Positions 19,470-28,294 of a stretch of 64,000 nucleotides of DNA are shown here, in pieces; the stretch's first letter is position 1, and the number at the start of each line of letters is the position of its first letter. The notes under the pieces are model-generated. The model was not told the DNA's origin. It searched no databases and saw nothing but the letters and a program-made list of their open reading frames with translations. Origin of the DNA: CAYJBH01 sp964368625 (GTDB lineage: Bacteria > Bacillota > Clostridia > Oscillospirales > Ruminococcaceae); NCBI GenBank assembly GCA_964368625.1, contig CAYJBH010000014.1:1-64000 (forward strand). Reading direction: 5' to 3'. The position numbers and the translations under genes are program-made.

Positions 19470-20807
19470 ATGTTAAATAAAAATGAAATCATAAAAATAA
19501 AAATCACCGACATTAATAGCGAAGGTTTTGGAGTTGGTAGATTTGATGGCATCGTGGTTTTTGTACCATATGCTGCTCTTGAAGAAGAGGTTCTATGTAG
19601 GGTTGAAAAGATTTCAAAAAACTTTTGCCATGCTAGAATAACTGAAGTAATTACTCCCTCTAATAATAGAATTGAACCTGATTGCCCTGTATATTACCGT
19701 TGTGGTGGATGTTCCTTTCGTCACATCGATTATGATGCTGAGATCGGTATAAAAAAGAATACAATAGACAGTGCTTTTAAAAAGATAGCTAAGGTTAGTT
19801 TACAGTGTGAGGACATAATTCCATCCCCAAGCACTGTCAGGTATCGGAACAAAGCTCAGCTGGTTGTAAGACAGATTGAAGGAAAAACCAGAACCGGATT
19901 TTTTGCTCCGAGGAGTCATCGCTTTATCCCGATTGAGGATTGTTTGTTACAACCGGAAATTTTCACATGCACTGCTAATATATGTTGTAGCTTCCTAGAC
20001 GATAATAACATCCCATCATATAACGAAGAAAATAATAGCGGTATGATACGCCATATTCTGTTAAGATACAGTGAATCTACATCCGACCTTATGGTGTGTA
20101 TTGTTAGTCGTAAAGAATTTGATTGTAGCAAGCTTTCAAAAATATTATCAGAGAGCATACAACAAAATGTTACTGTTTTGCTAAATATTAACCCGGATCG
20201 AACAAACGTGATTCTTGGCAAAAAAACAAACATTATCACGGGAAGGGGAAAGATAACGGAACAACTGTTTGGTATAAACTACGATATTACTCCGTATTCA
20301 TTTTTCCAGGTTAATACTAAGGGGGCTCTACTCTTATATAACACGGTAAAATTATTTGCATTGCCAAAAAAACAGGATAAAGTTTTAGACCTTTATTGCG
20401 GTGTTGGCAGCATAGGCTTGTCAATTTCAGATAAATCCCAAAGTTTGCTTGGAGTAGATATAGTTAAACCGGCAATTATTTCAGCAATAAAAAATGCAAA
20501 GCGTGCTGGTTTTATTAATGCCAAATTTATTGCAGGAGAAGCTTATAAAGGGCTTATTGCAGATTTTGATCCTGATATCGTTATTTTAGATCCACCAAGA
20601 AAAGGTTTAGATGAAAATACCATCGAACAGCTTTTATCCATACTTCCTAATAAAATAGTTATGGTTAGCTGTAATCCGGCAACAGCCGCTAGGGACGTAT
20701 CAAAGCTTCTTAATTCATATAACATTGAGAGATTAATAGCAGTGGACATGTTCGCCCGATGTGCCCATGTTGAGTGTGTGGTGCTTTTAACGCTAATAAA
20801 TAGTTAA
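19470..20807 (+). CDS. 23S rRNA (uracil-5-)-methyltransferase, RlmD/RlmCD family
   Basis: SAM-dependent enzyme of the TrmA/RumA family that makes 5-methyluridine in 23S rRNA. An N-terminal TRAM domain (about 1-60) leads into the iron-sulfur cysteines Cys72, Cys78 and Cys81 in CPVYYRCGGCSF, with a fourth in IEDCLLQ. The methyltransferase domain has VLDLYCGVGSIGLSIS, DPPRKGL and the catalytic cysteine in MVSCNPATAARD. Length 445 is typical. Firmicutes carry one or two of these; which uridine is modified cannot be decided from sequence. Confidence 0.92.
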   Translation: MLNKNEIIKIKITDINSEGFGVGRFDGIVVFVPYAALEEEVLCRVEKISKNFCHARITEVITPSNNRIEPDCPVYYRCGGCSFRHIDYDAEIGIKKNTIDSAFKKIAKVSLQCEDIIPSPSTVRYRNKAQLVVRQIEGKTRTGFFAPRSHRFIPIEDCLLQPEIFTCTANICCSFLDDNNIPSYNEENNSGMIRHILLRYSESTSDLMVCIVSRKEFDCSKLSKILSESIQQNVTVLLNINPDRTNVILGKKTNIITGRGKITEQLFGINYDITPYSFFQVNTKGALLLYNTVKLFALPKKQDKVLDLYCGVGSIGLSISDKSQSLLGVDIVKPAIISAIKNAKRAGFINAKFIAGEAYKGLIADFDPDIVILDPPRKGLDENTIEQLLSILPNKIVMVSCNPATAARDVSKLLNSYNIERLIAVDMFARCAHVECVVLLTLINS

Positions 20808-21041
20808 TAAAATATTCGTTTTTCTGTTTTTTTCGTTAAGTTACCCAGCTGAATTTATCATAGGTTTTTAGAATTTGGAGCTAGCTACATCATTGAGGAT
20901 AACATACTTAGCGACAAAATAACACCTTTGGTTTTAGCTATATTTTTCTTTTGGTGCTTTTTTAAATATAATTAAGCTTGTAAATATTAATAATAATGAC
21001 GAATAATACTATAAATACAATTTGAAATAACTTAAAAAACA
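20808..21041. other. Non-coding gap, no feature recognised
   Basis: The stretch between the rlmD-type gene and the capA terminator is AT-rich with scattered stop codons in all frames. A weak repeat (ACACC near 20925 and GGTG before a T-run near 20956) might act as terminator of the upstream gene. Nothing else stands out. Confidence 0.4.
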
Positions 21042-21073
21042 CTTACTCCTACCTTTATTAAGGTAGGAGTAAG
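21034..21073 (-). terminator. Intrinsic terminator of the asd-dapA-dapB-capA operon
   Basis: A perfect 14-bp inverted repeat, CTTACTCCTACCTT and AAGGTAGGAGTAAG around a four-base loop (21042-21073). Read on the minus strand it is followed by TG and six T residues, a standard Rho-independent terminator about 45 bp after the capA stop. Confidence 0.85.
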
Positions 21074-21118
21074 CTGTCAAAAAAACTATTAAATCTCTTA
21101 TATTGTCGGATATTGAGT

Positions 21119-22312
21119 TTATATTCTAAACTCCTCAGGGGTGTTATTATAGTAGCTCTCCCAAGCCCATTCCATACTAAAACTACTATATGACCTTGCT
21201 ATATTGTTTACCGCCATCAACTCCTCGGTATAATCCTGTAGTTTATATACACAATAGTTTTTAAAGCCGGCTTCACTGTGAACAATGGTAGGATGTGCAA
21301 CAACATCTGATATCACAATAGGAGAATCCTCTTCCTGCGTTACCGTAAAGGATACCACACTACCGGTAGTATTGGGTGGCTCATCCTGACCGGATAAAAA
21401 GTTGGCCAGCGAATAAATACAAAGCATACGATGTCCATCAGCCGACTCATACCATTCAATAGGTTGTAGCACATGTGGATGATGTCCTATTATTACATCG
21501 ACGCCTCGATCACAAAGCCACTGCGCAAGCTGTCTTTGATATTCTGCAACGTTATGGCTATTTTCGTCTCCCCAGTGTAACGAAACTGCAAGAAGGTCTA
21601 CTTCACTTCTAGCCTCTGCTATCTGTTGCTCCATGCGTTCGAGTTCGTCAGTATATATAACCGATGCTACTGCTTCACCCGGTGTCGGAAGTCCGTTGGT
21701 GTGTTGAGTATAACCTAAAAATCCAAACTCAATGTTGTTTACGGTATACGGAGTATATCCTGCCATCTCTTCATTATAAAATCCAGTTATCGCTACATCT
21801 TCAGGCATTTTTGTTTTCCAAAAATTTAGAGTATCTTCAACTCCTGCTGCACCTTTATCGTAGCTATGGTTGTTGGAAAGGTTGAAAAATCTAAAACCGG
21901 CATCATATGCATCAAAGGCAATTTCGGGTGGGGAAGCAAACATTGGATAATGCGAAGGAGCAAGCGTTTCAACCACTAGGCTTTCTTGATTAATAAATGC
22001 CAAGTCGTATGATTTTATAAGTGAACTTATCTGCGAATACATTTTACTAAAATCGTATCCACTGCCGCCTGCAACATCTTGTGCATCCATATAGAGTGCC
22101 GCATGAATAAGGTTATCACCCGCAGTAATTACCGTTGCTACGTTAGGCTCAGGGTCAGGTGGGGGAGATGGAACACTATCTGGCTGAGAATTTTCAGCAA
22201 CAGAACTTGAAGCCGGCAGTTCCTCAGAAACTACCGGTGCTTCCCGTCGTTCACATGCTACTAACAATAGCATAAAAACAATTATTAATGCCAGTAAAAT
22301 TTTTAGCTTCAT
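21119..22312 (-). CDS. CapA-family (poly-gamma-glutamate synthesis type) lipoprotein
   Basis: A 397-residue lipoprotein with a hydrophobic signal ending in the lipobox LVAC (Cys20), a Pro/Ser/Glu-rich linker (about 22-57), and a CapA/metallophosphatase-like domain. Family motifs include TAGDNLIHAALY, NQESLVV, FNLSNNHSYDKG, LAVSLHWGDE and DVIIGHHPHVLQP. CapA proteins take part in poly-gamma-glutamate capsule assembly or in release, but many homologues without CapB and CapC have unknown roles; no capBC is seen here. The start overlaps the dapB stop by four bases, so it is translated with the lysine branch genes. A link to peptidoglycan precursors is only an inference. Confidence 0.85.
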   Translation of the reverse strand: MKLKILLALIIVFMLLLVACERREAPVVSEELPASSSVAENSQPDSVPSPPPDPEPNVATVITAGDNLIHAALYMDAQDVAGGSGYDFSKMYSQISSLIKSYDLAFINQESLVVETLAPSHYPMFASPPEIAFDAYDAGFRFFNLSNNHSYDKGAAGVEDTLNFWKTKMPEDVAITGFYNEEMAGYTPYTVNNIEFGFLGYTQHTNGLPTPGEAVASVIYTDELERMEQQIAEARSEVDLLAVSLHWGDENSHNVAEYQRQLAQWLCDRGVDVIIGHHPHVLQPIEWYESADGHRMLCIYSLANFLSGQDEPPNTTGSVVSFTVTQEEDSPIVISDVVAHPTIVHSEAGFKNYCVYKLQDYTEELMAVNNIARSYSSFSMEWAWESYYNNTPEEFRI

Positions 22313-23091
22313 AATACTATTAGGTCATTCATACTATATAAACCTGCAGGCTTATTATGCAAAAACATAGCCGCTTTTATTGATCCTGCAGCAAAAACCT
22401 CTCGCGAAAATGCACGATGAGAAATTGAAACTGACTCGCTATCTGATATAAACATTACTTCGTGGTCGCCCACAATATTTCCGCCTCTAATCGCATGAAT
22501 TCCTATCTCATTTTTAGGCCTTGCTGTTCTCCTATCAGAACGATTATGGCAATACTCAATCTTACCATCATTAGGATTATCTTTATTCTTGCGATCTAAT
22601 TCTATAGCGTCCTTAACTTCGTCGGCAAGCATCAATGCTGTACCGCTTGGTGCATCAAGTTTTCTGCGATGATGAGCTTCAACAATTTCAATATCAAAGT
22701 CATCAGCAAGCATTGAGGCGGCATATCTTGAAAGCTTTGCCAATAGATTTGCACCAAAAGACATATTGGCGCTGTAAAACAAGGGAGCCTTCTGCGCTAC
22801 CACAGGAATTCTATCCTTAGTTTCCTGTGTTAGTCCGGTTGTGCAAATTATTGCAGGCGTTCCGGTTCTCTCACAGTAGCTTAAAAGCATATCTGTTAGG
22901 GTTGGAGCTCCAAAATCAATAATAACATCAATATCAATATTTATATCATTATAGGTTGGGAATACAGGGTATCCCTCAAATGGGATTCGATCTACCCCTC
23001 CAACCACTTCAAAGTTAGGGTTTTCTTCAGCTATTTTTCTAACAGTAGAGCCCATAAAGCCACTAAATCCTGATATTAAAAGTCTGATCAT
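22309..23091 (-). CDS. dapB: 4-hydroxy-tetrahydrodipicolinate reductase
   Basis: Reduces the product of DapA with NAD(P)H, the second step of the lysine/diaminopimelate branch. The dinucleotide-binding start is GFSGFMGSTVRKI (8-20), the catalytic block EAHHRRKLDAPSGTALMLAD is complete with the two histidines and Lys, and the C-terminal region has HAIRGGNIVGDHEV. Length 260 is normal. It lies 24 bp after dapA and overlaps capA. Confidence 0.96.
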   Translation of the reverse strand: MIRLLISGFSGFMGSTVRKIAEENPNFEVVGGVDRIPFEGYPVFPTYNDINIDIDVIIDFGAPTLTDMLLSYCERTGTPAIICTTGLTQETKDRIPVVAQKAPLFYSANMSFGANLLAKLSRYAASMLADDFDIEIVEAHHRRKLDAPSGTALMLADEVKDAIELDRKNKDNPNDGKIEYCHNRSDRRTARPKNEIGIHAIRGGNIVGDHEVMFISDSESVSISHRAFSREVFAAGSIKAAMFLHNKPAGLYSMNDLIVL

Positions 23092-23115
23092 AAAAGTTAT
23101 ATTACCTTTCCTGGT

Positions 23116-23997
23116 TTACAGTATTTTTAGTTCCTCACGTAGCAGGTTAATCTTAGCTTCACTTATTGTTCCTAATGGTAACCTACATTCGCCAACGTTG
23201 TATCCCATAATACTCATTGCTGCCTTAACCGGTATAGGGTTAACGTCACAGAATAGTGCTTCGATTAAGCTAAACAGGTTCAGCTGTAACTCACGTGATT
23301 TATCTACATTTCCATCTAAATACTCTGCAACAATATCATGTGTTTGTTGAGGGGCTACATTCGCTAAAACTGATATTACTCCAACACCGCCAAGCGATAA
23401 TAATGGTACTATCTGATCATCGTTACCGGAATATATAGCAAAATCTTTTCCACATAGAGCAGCAGTTTTTGCTATCGCACTAATGTTGCCCGATGCTTCT
23501 TTTGTTCCAACTATATTATCTATAGTACTGAGTTCTTTATATGTTTCTGGATTAATTGTCATTCCTGTGCGTGAAGGAACATTATAAAGAATTACCGGAG
23601 TATCACCGGCAGCTTCGGCACAGATAGAAAAATGTTTAATCAATCCTGATTGATTCGTCTTGTTATAATAAGGAGTAACATGTAGTAATCCGTCAACTCC
23701 AATGCTAGCCGCACCCTTGGTAAGTTCTATAGCATGGCGGGTATCATTAGAACCAACTCCGGCAACAACAGGTATCCTGCCTGCTATATGCTTATAGCAA
23801 AACTCAATACAGGACAGATGCTCTTCGTCATTCATTGTAGAAGCTTCGCCGGTTGTTCCACATACTATAATAGCATCGGTATTATTATTAAGTTGAAAAT
23901 CCAATATCTTTGCAAATTCTTCATAGTTAACGCTATTATCTTTGTTAAACGGTGTAACAATCGCTACTCCACTACCACGAAATATTTCCTTCTTCAT
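23116..23997 (-). CDS. dapA: 4-hydroxy-tetrahydrodipicolinate synthase
   Basis: Condenses pyruvate with aspartate semialdehyde, the entry to lysine and diaminopimelate synthesis. Motifs are GTTGEASTMNDEEH near residue 45, the tyrosine of YNVPSRTGM (about 135) and the Schiff-base lysine in GTKEASGN (about 163). Length 293 is typical. The ATG at 23995-23997 follows GGAGGG at a suitable distance; two in-frame ATGs just upstream lie over or before this site. It sits 53 bp downstream of asd and 24 bp before dapB. Confidence 0.96.
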   Translation of the reverse strand: MKKEIFRGSGVAIVTPFNKDNSVNYEEFAKILDFQLNNNTDAIIVCGTTGEASTMNDEEHLSCIEFCYKHIAGRIPVVAGVGSNDTRHAIELTKGAASIGVDGLLHVTPYYNKTNQSGLIKHFSICAEAAGDTPVILYNVPSRTGMTINPETYKELSTIDNIVGTKEASGNISAIAKTAALCGKDFAIYSGNDDQIVPLLSLGGVGVISVLANVAPQQTHDIVAEYLDGNVDKSRELQLNLFSLIEALFCDVNPIPVKAAMSIMGYNVGECRLPLGTISEAKINLLREELKIL

Positions 23998-24050
23998 GTA
24001 TGTACCCTCCATCAATTATTTATATATTAATTATATGTTTGTGTTTAATA

Positions 24051-25058
24051 TTATTTGCCATTTATAAGAAGAACAGCAATTTCTACTGCATTTGTAGCAG
24101 CGCCTTTTCTTATATTATCTGCTACTACCCACATGTTTAAAGCGTTAGGAGCGCTTTCGTCTCTACGAATTCTTCCAACAAAAACCTCGTTTAAATCATC
24201 TGCCGTTGAAGCTAATGGATAAAGATTTTCTTTCAAATTATCAGAAACTATAAGTCCCGGAACACTTTGCATCAACTTAACAACATCTTCAATTTCGTAA
24301 GGCTTAGAAAGTTCAACATTTATCGACTCACTGTGTCCGTTTGTTACCGGAACTCTAACACAGGTAGCGGTAATTGCTATATCATTATCCTCTAATATCT
24401 TACGAGTCTCTTCAATCATCTTCTGCTCTTCCTTGGTATATCCATTATCAAGAAAAACATCGATATGAGGTATGCAGTTGTCAACTATAGGATGTGGAAA
24501 TTTTCCAGGTGTAAAGTCTTTTCCGTTCACAACGGCTTCTCGACCTTTAACAAGATCATCAACGCCACTAACTCCGGCGCCAGAAACAGCCTGATATGTA
24601 GAATATACAACTCTTTTAATTCCATATTCACGATGTAGCACACTCAATGGTAGCATAGCTTGAATTGTTGAGCAATTTGGATTTGCTATTATTCCTTTGT
24701 GTTTAAAAGCAGCATCGGGGTTAACTTGAGGAACAACAAGAGGAACCTCTTTATCCATTCTCCAGTGAGAGCTGTTATCAATAACTATACAACCTTTTTC
24801 AGCAGCAATTGGTGCAAATTTCGCACTTGTTGAACCACCGGCAGAAAACAGTGCATAATCAAAACCTTCATCAAAACTATTTTCGTTTAGCTCTTTAACT
24901 GTATATTTACTTCCTAAAAAATCAATAACACTTCCCGCGCTTTTAGCAGAAGAAAACAAGGTGTACTCAACATTTTCAATGTTAAACTCGGCAAGAACTT
25001 TTAAAAACGTACGACCTACCATTCCGGTTGCGCCAACCACAGCAATTTTGATACTCAT
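24051..25058 (-). CDS. asd: Aspartate-semialdehyde dehydrogenase
   Basis: NADPH-dependent reductive dephosphorylation of aspartyl phosphate to aspartate semialdehyde. The N-terminal nucleotide motif is VVGATGMVGRTFLKVL (7-22), the active-site cysteine lies in NPNCSTIQAMLPL (about 127), and the substrate-binding histidine in TNGHSESINVEL (about 241). Length 335 fits the Gram-positive type. It is the first gene of the asd-dapA-dapB-capA operon and is divergent from queA. Confidence 0.96.
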   Translation of the reverse strand: MSIKIAVVGATGMVGRTFLKVLAEFNIENVEYTLFSSAKSAGSVIDFLGSKYTVKELNENSFDEGFDYALFSAGGSTSAKFAPIAAEKGCIVIDNSSHWRMDKEVPLVVPQVNPDAAFKHKGIIANPNCSTIQAMLPLSVLHREYGIKRVVYSTYQAVSGAGVSGVDDLVKGREAVVNGKDFTPGKFPHPIVDNCIPHIDVFLDNGYTKEEQKMIEETRKILEDNDIAITATCVRVPVTNGHSESINVELSKPYEIEDVVKLMQSVPGLIVSDNLKENLYPLASTADDLNEVFVGRIRRDESAPNALNMWVVADNIRKGAATNAVEIAVLLINGK

Positions 25059-25088
25059 AATAAAACCTCACAAAAAAGTACTACTAAT

Positions 25089-25140
25089 ATTTTATGCTTT
25101 TAAGGGCTTAGTTGCCAAAAAGATAAAAATAATATATAAT
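25089..25140. promoter_or_regulatory. Overlapping divergent promoters of asd (-) and queA (+)
   Basis: On the plus strand TTGCCA (25112-25117) and TATAAT (25135-25140) are 17 bp apart and point to queA. On the minus strand TTGGCA (25118-25113) and TAAAAT (25094-25089) are 18 bp apart and point to asd. The two -35 boxes share the sequence TTGCCAA, so the two polymerases would compete for the same site. The assignment is from consensus match only. Confidence 0.55.
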
Positions 25141-25185
25141 ATTTAATATAATAACAAATTACATGATTTTTTGCAAGGGTAATAG

Positions 25186-26211
25186 GTGAAAACTAAAGAT
25201 TTTTTTTACACGCTGCCACAGGAATTAATTGCTGATACGGCAGCAGAACCTCGAGACTCATCAAGATTGATGGTCTTAGATAGGGATAACAATTCAATAG
25301 AGCATAAAATTTTTACTGATATTTTAGATTATCTATGCACTGGTGACCTTTTGGTTTTAAATAACTCAAAGGTTTTACCTGCACGCCTTTTAGGAAGGTT
25401 TGATACAGGTAAAGAGTTTGAGATTCTGTTATTAAAGGATTTAGGCAACGACCATTGGGAATGTATGGTTCGTCCCGGTAAAAAGCTAAGAATAGGCGCT
25501 GTTGTCGAATATGGCAACGGTGAGCTCTTAGCAAAGGTTATTAACGTTTTAGAGGATGGTAGCAGAATTGTTGAGTTCTCTTCTAACAGCGCTAGTGTTT
25601 ACGATTGTTTTTACCGATACGGAAAGCTACCTCTTCCACCATATATTAAAAACACAAAAAGTGATGAGGATCGTTACCAGACTGTTTATGCTAAACACCT
25701 TGGCTCTGCAGCAGCGCCTACAGCAGGTTTGCATTTTACCGACAGGCTTCTTAACTTGGCAAGACAGAAAGGAATTAACATAGCCGAGGTGACTCTACAT
25801 GTTGGAGTCGGCACCTTTAAGCCTGTTGAGGTTGATAAAATTGAAGACCATAAAATGCACAGTGAATGGTATGAGATTAACGATGAGGCGGCACAACTGA
25901 TTAACAATACTAAAAAAAATAATAAAAAAATTGTATCTGTTGGTACTACTGCAGCAAGAACAATGGAAGGCATGTTTCAAAAACGAGGTTGTATAGAGGC
26001 CGGGAGTGGCGACACTAATATTTTTATTACTCCTGGCTATAAATTTAATGTAGTTGATAGCCTTATTACTAACTTTCATCTACCGCAAAGCACCTTACTT
26101 ATGTTGGTTTCTGCTCTAGCCGGCAAGGATTATATCGATAAAGCCTATCGGCTAGCCATAGAGGAACGTTACAGGTTTTACAGCTTTGGCGATGCAATGC
26201 TTATCATTTAG
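25186..26211 (+). CDS. queA: S-adenosylmethionine:tRNA ribosyltransferase-isomerase
   Basis: Adds the ribosyl part of SAM to preQ1 at tRNA position 34, forming epoxyqueuosine. The protein opens FFYTLPQELIADTAAEPRD and has VLNNSKVLPARLLG (about 52-66), HLGSAAAPTAGLHFT and VTLHVGVGTFKPV, all family hallmarks. Length 341 is normal. The start codon is GTG at 25186, preceded by AAGGG. It is followed by tgt after 20 bp, the usual queuosine pair. Confidence 0.95.
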   Translation: MKTKDFFYTLPQELIADTAAEPRDSSRLMVLDRDNNSIEHKIFTDILDYLCTGDLLVLNNSKVLPARLLGRFDTGKEFEILLLKDLGNDHWECMVRPGKKLRIGAVVEYGNGELLAKVINVLEDGSRIVEFSSNSASVYDCFYRYGKLPLPPYIKNTKSDEDRYQTVYAKHLGSAAAPTAGLHFTDRLLNLARQKGINIAEVTLHVGVGTFKPVEVDKIEDHKMHSEWYEINDEAAQLINNTKKNNKKIVSVGTTAARTMEGMFQKRGCIEAGSGDTNIFITPGYKFNVVDSLITNFHLPQSTLLMLVSALAGKDYIDKAYRLAIEERYRFYSFGDAMLII

Positions 26212-26231
26212 TATTCAAGAAGGAAATATAT

Positions 26232-27359
26232 ATGTATAATCTTATAAAAAAGGATGGTTCGGCTAGGCTAGGAACCTTAACTACCAGGGACGGAGAAATT
26301 AAAACTCCGGCTTTTATGAATGTGGCAACTTCTGCTGCCATTAAGGGCGGTTTATCGGCCGGTGATCTTCTCGATATCGATTGTCAGGTTATGCTCTCTA
26401 ACACCTATCATTTACACATTCGCCCCGGGGATGAGGTTGTTGCTACCATGGGTGGTTTAAAAGGGTTTACCGGATGGAAGGGGGTTAGCCTTACAGACAG
26501 CGGCGGTTTTCAGGTGTTTTCACTTTCATCACTTCGTAAAATAACCGAAGCCGGTGTTACCTTTGCATCTCATGTAGTTGGCAAAAGAATTTTTATGGGT
26601 CCGGAAGAAAGCATGAACATCCAAAAAAATCTTGGTGCAACGATAGCCATGGGATTTGATGAGTGTGTTGAAAATCCCGCAGGGTATGAATATGTAAAGG
26701 CTTCCTCTGCAAGAACACTCAGATGGCTCGAACGAAGCTTGAAACACCACCAAGAGATTTTTTCTCTCGTTGAACCGGCTATGCGTCAGATGCTTTTTGG
26801 AATTAATCAGGGGGCAACCTTTAACGATCTTAGAGTAGAAAATGCTAAACGTCTTACCGAGATGAATTTTGATGGGTTTGCAGTTGGTGGACTAGCAGTA
26901 GGTGAACCGAAAGAGGTTATGTATGATATCTTAGACACTGTTACACCTTTCCTTCCTCACAATAAGATAAGATATTTAATGGGGGTAGGTACTCCGGGTA
27001 ATATTATTGAGGCAGTTTCTAGAGGAATAGATTTGTTTGATTGTGTTATGCCATCACGTAATGCAAGACATGGCCATTTGTTCACCCATGATGGCGTTAT
27101 TAATCTAAACAACGCTAAATACATTACCGACAGTAGACCTATTGAAGAGGGTTGTGGTTGTCCTGCGTGCACTAATCACAGTAGGGCATTTATAAGACAT
27201 CTCCTAAGAGCAAAAGAAATTTTAGGATTAAGGCTTGCAACCCAACATAATCTGTGGTATTATAATAAACTGTTAGCAGAAATACGTGAAGCTATATCTG
27301 AAGATAGGTTTACTGAATATAAAGCGGCTAACGTAGAGAAATTTGATAGACGTATTTAA
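26232..27359 (+). CDS. tgt: Queuine/preQ1 tRNA-ribosyltransferase
   Basis: Exchanges guanine 34 of GUN-anticodon tRNAs for preQ1. The base-binding aspartate lies in LTDSGGFQVFS (about 89-99), the catalytic aspartate in LFDCVMPSRNARHG (about 265), and the zinc site is CGCPAC followed by the distant His in RHLLRAKE region (about 305-340). Length 375 is typical. It lies between queA and yajC, an order seen in many bacteria (queA-tgt-yajC). Confidence 0.97.
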   Translation: MYNLIKKDGSARLGTLTTRDGEIKTPAFMNVATSAAIKGGLSAGDLLDIDCQVMLSNTYHLHIRPGDEVVATMGGLKGFTGWKGVSLTDSGGFQVFSLSSLRKITEAGVTFASHVVGKRIFMGPEESMNIQKNLGATIAMGFDECVENPAGYEYVKASSARTLRWLERSLKHHQEIFSLVEPAMRQMLFGINQGATFNDLRVENAKRLTEMNFDGFAVGGLAVGEPKEVMYDILDTVTPFLPHNKIRYLMGVGTPGNIIEAVSRGIDLFDCVMPSRNARHGHLFTHDGVINLNNAKYITDSRPIEEGCGCPACTNHSRAFIRHLLRAKEILGLRLATQHNLWYYNKLLAEIREAISEDRFTEYKAANVEKFDRRI

Positions 27360-27384
27360 ATTAAATGTAAAAAGGAGTTTTAAG

Positions 27385-27708
27385 ATGGAAAATATACTAC
27401 TACTCAGTGCTACTGCTACAACCGAAATGGGCATGACCGAGATGATAATCTCGTTTGCACCTTTTGTTGTGGTTTTAGTTGCCATGTACTTTATCCTTAT
27501 TCGTCCACAGCGTAAAAAGGAAAAAGCAACACAGGAAATGCGCAAAAACGTTATTGTTGGTGATACAGTTACAACCATTGGCGGAATTGTAGGCATTGTT
27601 GTTAGCATTAAAGACGATACTGTTCTTGTTGAAACCGGCGCTGACAAGATTAAAATTCGTTTCAAAAAATGGGCTATTAGCGAAGTTGAAAAACTAATAA
27701 CAGAATAA
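27385..27708 (+). CDS. yajC: Preprotein translocase accessory protein YajC
   Basis: Small membrane protein associated with the Sec translocon. One membrane helix (about 20-40, FAPFVVVLVAMYFILIRPQ) ends in the diagnostic IRPQRKKEK, followed by the conserved domain with GDTVTTIGGIVG and VETGADKIKIRFKKWAI. Length 107 is normal. The ATG at 27385 has AAAGGAG nine bases upstream; a longer in-frame reading begins inside the tgt end and is unlikely. Confidence 0.93.
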   Translation: MENILLLSATATTEMGMTEMIISFAPFVVVLVAMYFILIRPQRKKEKATQEMRKNVIVGDTVTTIGGIVGIVVSIKDDTVLVETGADKIKIRFKKWAISEVEKLITE

Positions 27709-27725
27709 TAGCATAAATTATCTTT

Positions 27726-27765
27726 TACCTCCATAAAATGAATTAGGCTTCGTTTTATGGAGGTA
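27726..27765 (+). promoter_or_regulatory. 17-bp hairpin that covers a ribosome binding site
   Basis: The sequences at 27726-27742 and 27749-27765 are reverse complements over 17 positions with a single G-U pair (27739/27752), leaving a six-base loop TTAGGC. The right arm contains the whole GGAGG ribosome site (27759-27763) of the next gene, whose ATG is at 27769. When folded, the RNA would hide this site. There is no T-run after the stem, so it is not a standard terminator. See the finding on this element. Confidence 0.75.
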
Positions 27766-27768
27766 TTT

Positions 27769-28188
27769 ATGTTTAATGATCGCTACTCAAGAAGATCACA
27801 CTCAGAGGGACTTTTAATACCGATAACGGTTTCGGCAGTTGGATCTGCTGTTATTTTATTGATAATGCTCTCAATCTGTTCTATGATTTCATTGTCTATA
27901 GATGTTCCCCAAACCTTTATCACCCCACTCGCAACGATGTCGATTTCTGCTGCCACATTTGTAAGTGCGGCAATTTTCTCCGGTTTGTTTGGCAAAAATG
28001 GATTATTAATGGGGGCGGTAATTGGCATAATAACATTTATGTTAATCTTTATTATTGCTTTAATTTATGATCTACCAAGCATTACCGGAACCGGCGTAAT
28101 AAAGTTTCTTCTTTTAACCTTATCTGGTGCATTTGGAGGATACTGCGGAATAATGATTAGAGAAAAAAGAAATCGACGTAAAAAATAA
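27769..28188 (+). CDS. TIGR04086-like membrane protein
   Basis: A 139-residue integral membrane protein with four predicted helices (about 14-37, 44-68, 72-95 and 104-124) and a basic end, REKRNRRKK. The layout, including SGLFGKNGLLMGAVIG between helices two and three and GAFGGYCGIMIREK at the end, matches the TIGR04086/YrzE-like family, common next to yajC in Clostridia. Its function is not known. The ATG at 27769 is preferred because GGAGG lies five bases upstream; this site is inside a strong hairpin. Confidence 0.7.
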   Translation: MFNDRYSRRSHSEGLLIPITVSAVGSAVILLIMLSICSMISLSIDVPQTFITPLATMSISAATFVSAAIFSGLFGKNGLLMGAVIGIITFMLIFIIALIYDLPSITGTGVIKFLLLTLSGAFGGYCGIMIREKRNRRKK

Positions 28189-28225
28189 TTATTCCATTTC
28201 GACATAGTTCACTTTTTTATTTAGA

Positions 28226-28278
28226 TAAAAAACCTTACCATGTAATTGATTAAGAATCAGTTAATGGAAGGTTTTTTT
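28226..28278 (+). terminator. Intrinsic terminator before spoIIA
   Basis: A long, slightly interrupted stem, AAAACCTT-CCAT-TAA-TGATT paired with AATCA-TTA-TGG-AAGGTTTT, spans 28227-28275 and ends in a run of seven T. It would end transcripts coming from queA through the membrane protein gene and so isolate the sporulation operon. Confidence 0.75.
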
Positions 28279-28294
28279 GTTTTAGGAGGTTTAA

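Noticed and set aside
25059..25185. Lysine riboswitch in front of asd
   Set aside because: The whole gap is 127 bp shared with queA; a lysine aptamer needs more length and none of its conserved segments is present.
27726..27765. Rho-independent terminator after yajC
   Set aside because: The stem is strong, but neither strand has a T-run following it, and the arm holds the next gene's ribosome site.
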